Source: Rhytidiadelphus loreus (Eukaryota > Streptophyta > Bryopsida > Hypnales > Hylocomiaceae). Taken from it: a DNA stretch of 64,000 nucleotides. Each line of letters begins with the position of its first letter. Positions within the stretch are counted from its first letter, which is position 1. Under the pieces are notes generated by a model that worked only from the letters and a program-made list of their open reading frames with translations, searched no databases and was not told where the DNA came from. Positions 57,706 to 64,000 of the stretch are shown in pieces. Made by a program: the position numbers and the translations under genes. The stretch spans positions 53,425,348-53,489,347 of the forward strand of contig OX344764.1 of assembly GCA_947034895.1 (NCBI GenBank), read 5' to 3'.

Positions 57706-60099
57706 TACAAACCAACCCTAAATGAATTTGGAGATTTTAGTGGGATTGAGGGACTATTAGGCATGTAAATGGTAGTAAGAAAATTGAACACTATATGCAT
57801 CGTGGACAAAAGAGAAAAGAAAAGAAACAACCTATGTATCTTTGATAATATACTTGCTATTATGTGAGTCTAGAATCACAAGTACATGAGCATAGGAGTC
57901 TATACACCTATGTTATAGGTGTCTATATTATAAAAGCCTTCCATAATTATAGGATATTTATGTTATAATTATTTGTATTATAGGTGTTTATATTATAAGT
58001 ACCTTCAATGGTTGTAGAGTATCTACTCATACATATGCTCAAGGCTTGTAGGCTCACATAATTCCATGCTCACATGCTAGCATTGTTGCTTTGATAATAC
58101 TTGTAACTACAAACTAAATATCATAGATCAATCTCTATACCTACTTTTGCCCTCAAAATTAACACTCTGTAAAGACACAAATTGCAATCATATATTTGAC
58201 ACCAATAGCTATAACAACCAAGGTACCTCCTTCTGTCCACAGGGAAGAGGAATAAAGGAAAAATTCTCCAATTGAAGGGAACCTAAACAAACTATTACGG
58301 AGTAGTATTTATTCAAATTGTAATAATAATTTGATCATTACTGAAAAGAAAACATGGGGACAATGTTTAATTGTTTGAAGCCTTGGCATGTCATTTTTCA
58401 TTAAAATTTTGATTTGATGTATTGTATTTGGAATAGAATGTTTTTTTAAAGAATCTAATCATACAATTCTATAGTTGGGTATACAATGAGGTTCTCTAAT
58501 AACATAGACTCTAGCCAAGGGTGCAAACTTTGGTATTAAAAATATTGAATCCTACATATATTATTGCTTCTAAATGTCAATGTAGGAGTTGAAATCTAAA
58601 TCTATTTTTTTTTTAAATTTAAAAGCTTCCATTAACTATAGTATATGTTGTAGGCTTTTAAAAAATGCATCATATGTGTGAAGATCATTTGTATTGAATT
58701 TATTATGCTTGAAGGATTCCAAAAGAATATGAAAGACACAAATTTATATACAAGAGTGTAGAATAACATGAAGAGTAGAAGATTTGTACTCATATCATAG
58801 TATGAAAAGTAGAGAAAGAAAATTAAAAATCTCATATTTGACAAGAAGTATCACAATGTATAATTCCATCAATATGACATATTATATGTATATTGCATAG
58901 ATTTCAAGAAATTCTCTTTGTATGTTTGTCTACTTTAGGGAGATTGGGACACTCTAAATGGAATGATTTTTTATCACATAAGATGCATGAATGGAAAACA
59001 AAAGTTTGAGCCAATCTTTGAAAAAGAAAAAGAAAAAAGGCCAGTTGCTAACAAATTATGAGTTATTGTCACTTTTGTATCAAGAAAGTGGTGGCCTGTG
59101 CTCAAAGAGGTAATCAATCTGTACCGAGGTCTCATAATTTTGCCCATCTCACATAAGTTATGCTTCAGGCATCACACCTGCACATGCAAACACACCATTG
59201 AATCTCAGACATCATTTTGACTTTCTAAAGTTTTTGATACGAACAAAAATTAAGCTATCTATTTGCTGGTTAATCTTTGAACATCACACTTATATGCCAG
59301 CCAATAAATGTTACAGCCAAGCCAAGGGGGCGGTCAAATGTGGTGTGTGAACATTAAACACAAATACATATTTTTGTTAACTTTTAAATTTTCACACATA
59401 CTTTGAGAGATTGATATTATGTTGATGTTTACTTATTACATTCTTATAATGTACTGTACTGTACTGTTCAGAAGTTATAATTAAAACACCATCCCGTTTA
59501 CTAGGTTTGGATTGGCGTTTAGGGTTCAAGCATATGCTGATCTACATATCTGCAAGACGCAATTACTTCACAAAGTACCGTCTTCTTGATCAGCTGTGGA
59601 GTACAAAATGAAAAACGCCGACCCTGAGAAACTACATGAAGAAATCCTCAAGAAACACACGGTACATGAGTGCCATTTGCCCAAAATGTATACAAGTTAT
59701 AGCTGCCTTCGCTGCTCATTCTTGTTGCCTATCGTTCGCTTGAAAACCCTATAGCCTGATCTTCTCAATAGCTGATTATCAACTACCACGTAGATTACAA
59801 ATTGTGAAGAACCATGTCCCTCATGCACCCGAACGTACTGAGTAACTGATTAAGAAATGCCTTACTCCTTGACTCCATTGTATTGTGATGAAAAAGAAGT
59901 CATGGTTATCAAAAAGCATACCGTTGATACAGCAGCAGGATATGATGATCTCTCTAAGAGGCCCTGCAATTCATCGTCATAGGCACAAAACAAGAACAAT
60001 TAACCCAACGGATAATCAACAATCCAAACCTGCTAAAATATATAATTATATTTATATATAACCTATTTAGGTTAGAAAATAAATAACAAAAAAAACTGA
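57706..60099. other. AT-rich intergenic DNA
   Basis: No gene recognised. 59500-59850 is less AT-rich and lacks long frames; it might be an extended 3' region or a decayed exon, but nothing supports either. Confidence 0.4.
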
Positions 60100-60587
60100 A
60101 GTGCAATACAGAAGATAAAAATAGGATGACAATAACATTGCGTCATAAACAAACCACATTGAAGAATTCAGCAAGTCAAGGATAAACAGAGTCCATCAAT
60201 CTTGTTCTGACTGAGGGGAAATCGCATCATGGTTTCAATCTTCATCACATTTTCAGTTGAAAAGGGCAAAGACATCGAAAAAGGGATAACAGAAAATCAG
60301 ATACAGTTCTGAGCAGAAGCTTCGATACCCTTCACTAGCAGCGCCATCAGTAACAACTGTCTTTCAAAACATTCCACGAACTATTCTCAAAGAAAGAATA
60401 ATAAATTCAGCAGTGCCGATGATTGAACTGATATATGAAATCATAACCTTCTTGCTTGACCGCCCAAATTTAAGACATCACCCATTGGACATCCAAGAAT
60501 TTTAAGAAATGCAAGGTCGGACATTCATACAGAAGTTAATTAAGAGAAGAAAAAGAATTGTTACAGTGACTAAAAATGAATAGCACA
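60100..60587 (-). other. Probable 3'UTR of the ELMO-domain gene
   Basis: Less AT-rich than its surroundings and without frames, directly downstream of the ELMO stop codon on the minus strand. Extent estimated only. Confidence 0.35.
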
Positions 60588-61508
60588 TCATGTACGACTC
60601 ACAAGAGAAATGTAAGATGGGAGGTCCTCAACACAATCTACATCTTCCAACACCAACTCTCTCGCGAGCTGGTTGCGAGTCGCTCCCAGAACAGCGTTGA
60701 ACTCCATATAGGAAGCCCCTTGAGCTAACCACTGTGCATCCAGCATCTGAAATGCTACACAAAACAGCAGGTCAAAGGCATTTTCATCCGCAGCTAACAG
60801 GCTAAAAAACGAAGCTGCTGAAGGGGAGCTCGGCTTGGCTGCACGAAGATCGAGCAATTGTATGAGCATGAAGGTGATGTTGAGTCCCGCAACTGCAAAT
60901 GGATACTCCCACTCCGCTCGTTGCCCTTCTGCTTTATGCAAAAGTTTCTGGAACACTACTGGAAATCTGCGTGCAAAAAAGAGAAGATTCTCCAGTGAGA
61001 TAAATCCTCCTCCCCTGAAGTCAGTAGCAGGATCGTTGCCTTGCCAGCCCATGTCCTTCCAGTGTGGGGATACAAGTCCCGGCATGACCCTTTCTGGAAA
61101 CGACACCTGCCATAGAGCTTTCAGGGCCTCCTGATGCTGTGGTAACGACCCGTCGAATGGTATGGCTAGCCGTTCCTGAAGTTTCTTCAAGCGAGCTACC
61201 ACTAGAGGAGACAGATCAACTTCGGGCTTCTCAGTAACTGGACGGCCAAGTACTGCCATGAATAGGTTACTGCCGACTCGGAAACCACCCGCTAGCACCA
61301 CCGTAGAGAACCATTGCGTCCACTGCGCTAGAAGTCTAGCGACATTATATGTCCAAGCTTGATCTGCCCTCTTCGCTGTCTCACGATCGTCATGATCATC
61401 ATCATCACTACTGTGCTGACCTAGCAGAGGCTCCTTCAAACGTTCGTACTCTCGGTCTCCAACATCTTCATGCTGTATTCTTCTTCGCAAACCCCCTGTT
61501 GAATTCAT
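60588..61508 (-). CDS. ELMO/CED-12 domain-containing protein
   Basis: Single uninterrupted coding exon of 306 residues; stop TGA at 60588-60590. The start is taken as the ATG at 61506-61508 (MNSTGGLRRRIQHEDV), because the plant family begins with a similar basic L-RRR stretch; the open frame extends 21 codons upstream without an ATG. Acidic Ser/Asp run at 33-41, hydrophobic segment at about 66-88, ELMO domain from about 110 (LQERLAIPFD...HQEALKALW) to the end. The signature WKDMGWQGNDPATDFRGGGF spans about 150-169, followed by WEYPFAVAGLNITFMLIQLL and an EDLPSY end. Animal ELMO proteins work with DOCK factors in Rac activation, and ELMOD proteins act on ARF/ARL GTPases; the plant role is not settled. 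Complete and apparently functional. Confidence 0.9.
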   Translation of the reverse strand: MNSTGGLRRRIQHEDVGDREYERLKEPLLGQHSSDDDDHDDRETAKRADQAWTYNVARLLAQWTQWFSTVVLAGGFRVGSNLFMAVLGRPVTEKPEVDLSPLVVARLKKLQERLAIPFDGSLPQHQEALKALWQVSFPERVMPGLVSPHWKDMGWQGNDPATDFRGGGFISLENLLFFARRFPVVFQKLLHKAEGQRAEWEYPFAVAGLNITFMLIQLLDLRAAKPSSPSAASFFSLLAADENAFDLLFCVAFQMLDAQWLAQGASYMEFNAVLGATRNQLARELVLEDVDCVEDLPSYISLVSRT

Positions 61509-62450
61509 CGCCCTTCCTCGTTGAACAACTTGCTTACCCCTTTTGATGGCAGCAGACACAATAATCCTCAAAACCCCAAAGGAATGCGGCCAATAGAGTT
61601 ATCCCTAAAGTCAAGCCCTAATTCAGATTTGGGATTAACAACCCCCCACCCCACCCCCAAAGGCTTGCAAAAACCTGTTAAAATTCACCCGTAATTTTTC
61701 ACTCAAAACCTTCTATATCGAGATGAACTGAGGAATGCGCTCACTCCAACTACGAACTGAAAATCCAACGGCAATGATTAACGCCGTTGCCCTCCCATCC
61801 GAATCAATAGCATAGACCAGAAATTTCATCAATCGCTTCTAACCTGTCCACGAGACGGATCGCAATTTAGATCTGGCACAACACATATGACGCTTGGACA
61901 CCAGGAGATGCTCTTCTTTGCTCTCCACCACCCGTATCCCGTCCAATTTGCAACACGACAGAGGTTGGAATACCATCTTCCGCTCAATCAACAACCTCTA
62001 ACGCACTCACAACGATTCTCCGTGGACATATCGTCCTCAACGAAACTCCTCGCTACAAAACAATCACGCTACCTTAACATCAGAAATCTACACGATAAAC
62101 TTTGATTCCCGATCGACTCAACACACTGCTACCAATAGCAGCAACATTTCAAACAAATATCTTAAAATCACTCAGAAAACTTTCAAAAACCTCTCAATTA
62201 TCTTTCAATAAATCTCGCAGAAATTTATCAACTCACCAGAATGCAGCCACACGGTGAATTCACTGTCCCAATTTGCCGTCGGAGCCACGCAAACGCGGAA
62301 GCGAGACTTGCTGCTCACTCATTTGGAACGCCAGACCAGATTGAAACCCTAATGAACACGACAAAGCTCCAAACCCTACTTGGACTGCATCCACAGCTTT
62401 CAATACTCTGCTCGCGCGTTCAGTTTGAGATTGTTGACATTCCTATTGAG
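61509..62450 (-). promoter_or_regulatory. 5'UTR, leader intron and promoter region of the ELMO gene
   Basis: On the minus strand TCTG|GTGAGT at 62231-62240 is a strong splice donor and TTTTAACAG|G near 61674-61683 a plausible acceptor, predicting a ~560-bp 5'UTR intron (about 61675-62236). The first exon would lie in the GC-richer stretch up to about 62450. A 133-codon plus-strand frame (62241-62642) overlaps this region; it has no domain and is treated as incidental. Confidence 0.45.
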
Positions 62451-64000
62451 CAACCTCGTAAGTCCCGTTGGAATTCAAATGTACGTCCCATTTGCAACTA
62501 CAGTAAGTTATGTGATCCAATTTCAATAAAATTTGGCTGGGAATTTGAAGAGTGTTTTTTGGTAAGGGCAACAGAGGAATCATATAATCCTATTGAAGAA
62601 TTTATATTTTATAACATACTTATGTTATTTTTTCATCTTTAGACCTTTGAGGGTTAAAAGAAAACATGTCAAATATTATTTTAGAAGTGATTTATAATTT
62701 TTAGCTTGAAAAATTAATTACAAACGGTTTGAATGTCAAATCAATTTAGAAGCCTAATTCAAAAAGAATATAATTTCTATTTTAATATTTCAAGTTTGGC
62801 ATAATAGGCTAAAATTATTAAATTATTGTATGGCTTATAATGAACACTACATCTTTCATGAAATTTGTTTAAAGTATTAAAATTCTTTATTTATGGTGGT
62901 TTATTCAATTTAGAAAAATTTGACCTTTCATTGAATATTATTTCTATAAAAAATAGAATGCAATTTTGTAAAAAAGTATCAAATTTTGTCATAGGAAACT
63001 CCTATATATATACAATAGTGTTAGTTATTATCAATTGCAACCTCCTATTTTTTGATCCACCCATTAATAAGGATAGGATTTATAGAAGAAGAAGATTTCA
63101 TATGCAACCACCTTGCCTTTTCCTTGTTTTTAGATTTGCACTTGAACAATTAGGAATTTAATAGATTCAATAAAAAGTTCAATAATGTCTTTTGGTCCTT
63201 AACTCAATGAAGTTCAAATTGCTATAAAAAAAATTCAATTTTTACTTTCATCTTCGAATCTAAAATCACGTTTGAAATTAAAGGGACAATTAATTGCAAA
63301 CAAATGAAAAAATCAAAAGGACCTAGTGTTATGGGATAGAGGGAATATATATATTATTTGTCATTTTAAATAATGCATTATATTTCTACAAGTATGTATA
63401 TGTATGAACTAGCTTGAGCTCACGTTGATCAAGGGCACGCAGTAGTTAGAAGTGCTTCCATTCATTACAAAAATAATTTTATTAAGGAACGATATCCAAC
63501 TGTTTAATTAAATAAAAATCCATGACAAATAAAAAATGAATCCAAATTGCAAGATAAAAATGATCATCCAAGAATAATTTGGAACCTTTTTACTACCAAA
63601 ATAAACAAAGTCCAAACATCAAAACCAAGTATATGACAATGAGAAACCTCAACTTTTGTCATTGCACATTGCTCAATCCTTTCAAAAAGGATGTACAATC
63701 AGACTCCAAAGAGTAGAGTTTAATCCTAAAACATTGCTATGTGTCAACTTATAGTGTATTTTGACAACATTTGGCTCTTTGCTCTAAATTTTAATTTAAC
63801 CTATAAAATGACATTTAAAAAAAATTCAATTAATGAAATGAATTTGAAAAAATGTACTTTCTACTCAAATTTGACATTTTGAATTTTTGGGAAAAAAAAC
63901 GATATTTGATTGTTTTATTGCAATGTGAACTTTAACCCCTTATGTACCAAGCATTAGAATTTCTGAATGCAAATACATCCCAAGCATGCAAAAATACATT
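62451..64000. other. AT-rich intergenic DNA with two TTAA-element-like ends
   Basis: No gene. TTTGAGGG-TTAA at about 62648-62656 looks like a right end and TTAA-CCCCTTATG at 63932-63944 like a left end; neither has a partner in the window. The latter may belong to an element continuing beyond 64000. Confidence 0.4.

Noticed and set aside
62241..62642. 133-codon frame upstream of the ELMO gene
   Set aside because: Overlaps the predicted leader exon and donor site of the ELMO gene, no domain, ends in AT-rich DNA.
1..64000. CRISPR arrays, operons, ribosome-binding sites, rRNA or tRNA genes
   Set aside because: The window is plant nuclear DNA; no regularly spaced short repeats or tRNA-like B-box/cloverleaf sequences were recognised by eye. 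A tRNAscan-SE run would settle the tRNA question.

Overview
This window is nuclear DNA of a land plant. It carries two spliced class III (secretory) peroxidase genes, an intact plant-type ELMO/CED-12-domain gene, a decayed CHD1L/ALC1-like SNF2 ATPase gene, an L1-like LINE and a dense nest of DNA transposons. Genes have mixed-GC codons and sit in very AT-rich intergenic DNA, as in several large genomes of non-seed plants. Lycophyte, fern or bryophyte is only a guess; nothing here fixes the species. No rRNA, tRNA or CRISPR array was recognised by eye.

Layout. 0.3-1.25 kb: three tandem ~330-bp repeats. 2.4-3.9 kb: two broken, unrecognised reading frames. 4.6-5.6 kb: two short tandem-repeat blocks. 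6.86-11.2 kb: a piggyBac-type transposase relic, split by an inserted unit (7.8-9.96 kb) that carries its own promoter and a small unknown ORF; an inverted copy of that unit lies at 11.6-13.55 kb. 14.3-21.2 kb: two long TTAA-bounded elements, the second with a 2.1-kb CACTA element nested inside. 21.2-24.7 kb: AT-rich, no gene seen.

24.7-45.7 kb (unit A) and 46.1-56.6 kb (unit B) form a diverged tandem segmental duplication. Each unit carries one peroxidase gene (26.9-28.4 and 50.9-52.4 kb). Unit A gained a 7.6-kb LINE (29.18-36.81 kb) and several DNA elements, and unit B preserves their empty sites. The CHD1L/CHR10-like pseudogene lies near the end of unit A (43.9-45.2 kb, minus). Unit B gained a GC-rich island, a 1.4-kb TTAA element and a pair of MULE-like MITEs between 46.6 and 49.9 kb. 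57.1-57.7 kb: a Stowaway-like element. 60.6-62.4 kb: the ELMO gene (minus) with a probable 5'UTR intron.

The most notable signal is a population of elements bounded by TTAA-CCC(C)TAAA...TTTAGGGG-TTAA, matching the TTAA target of piggyBac, in the same window as a piggyBac transposase relic. For three of them a homologous copy elsewhere in the window shows the empty site with a single TTAA. Other points are the patchwork divergence of the two peroxidase genes, concentrated near the substrate-access site, and the inverted pair of promoter-ORF units of unknown identity. All alignments were made by eye; coordinates of diffuse boundaries are approximate.
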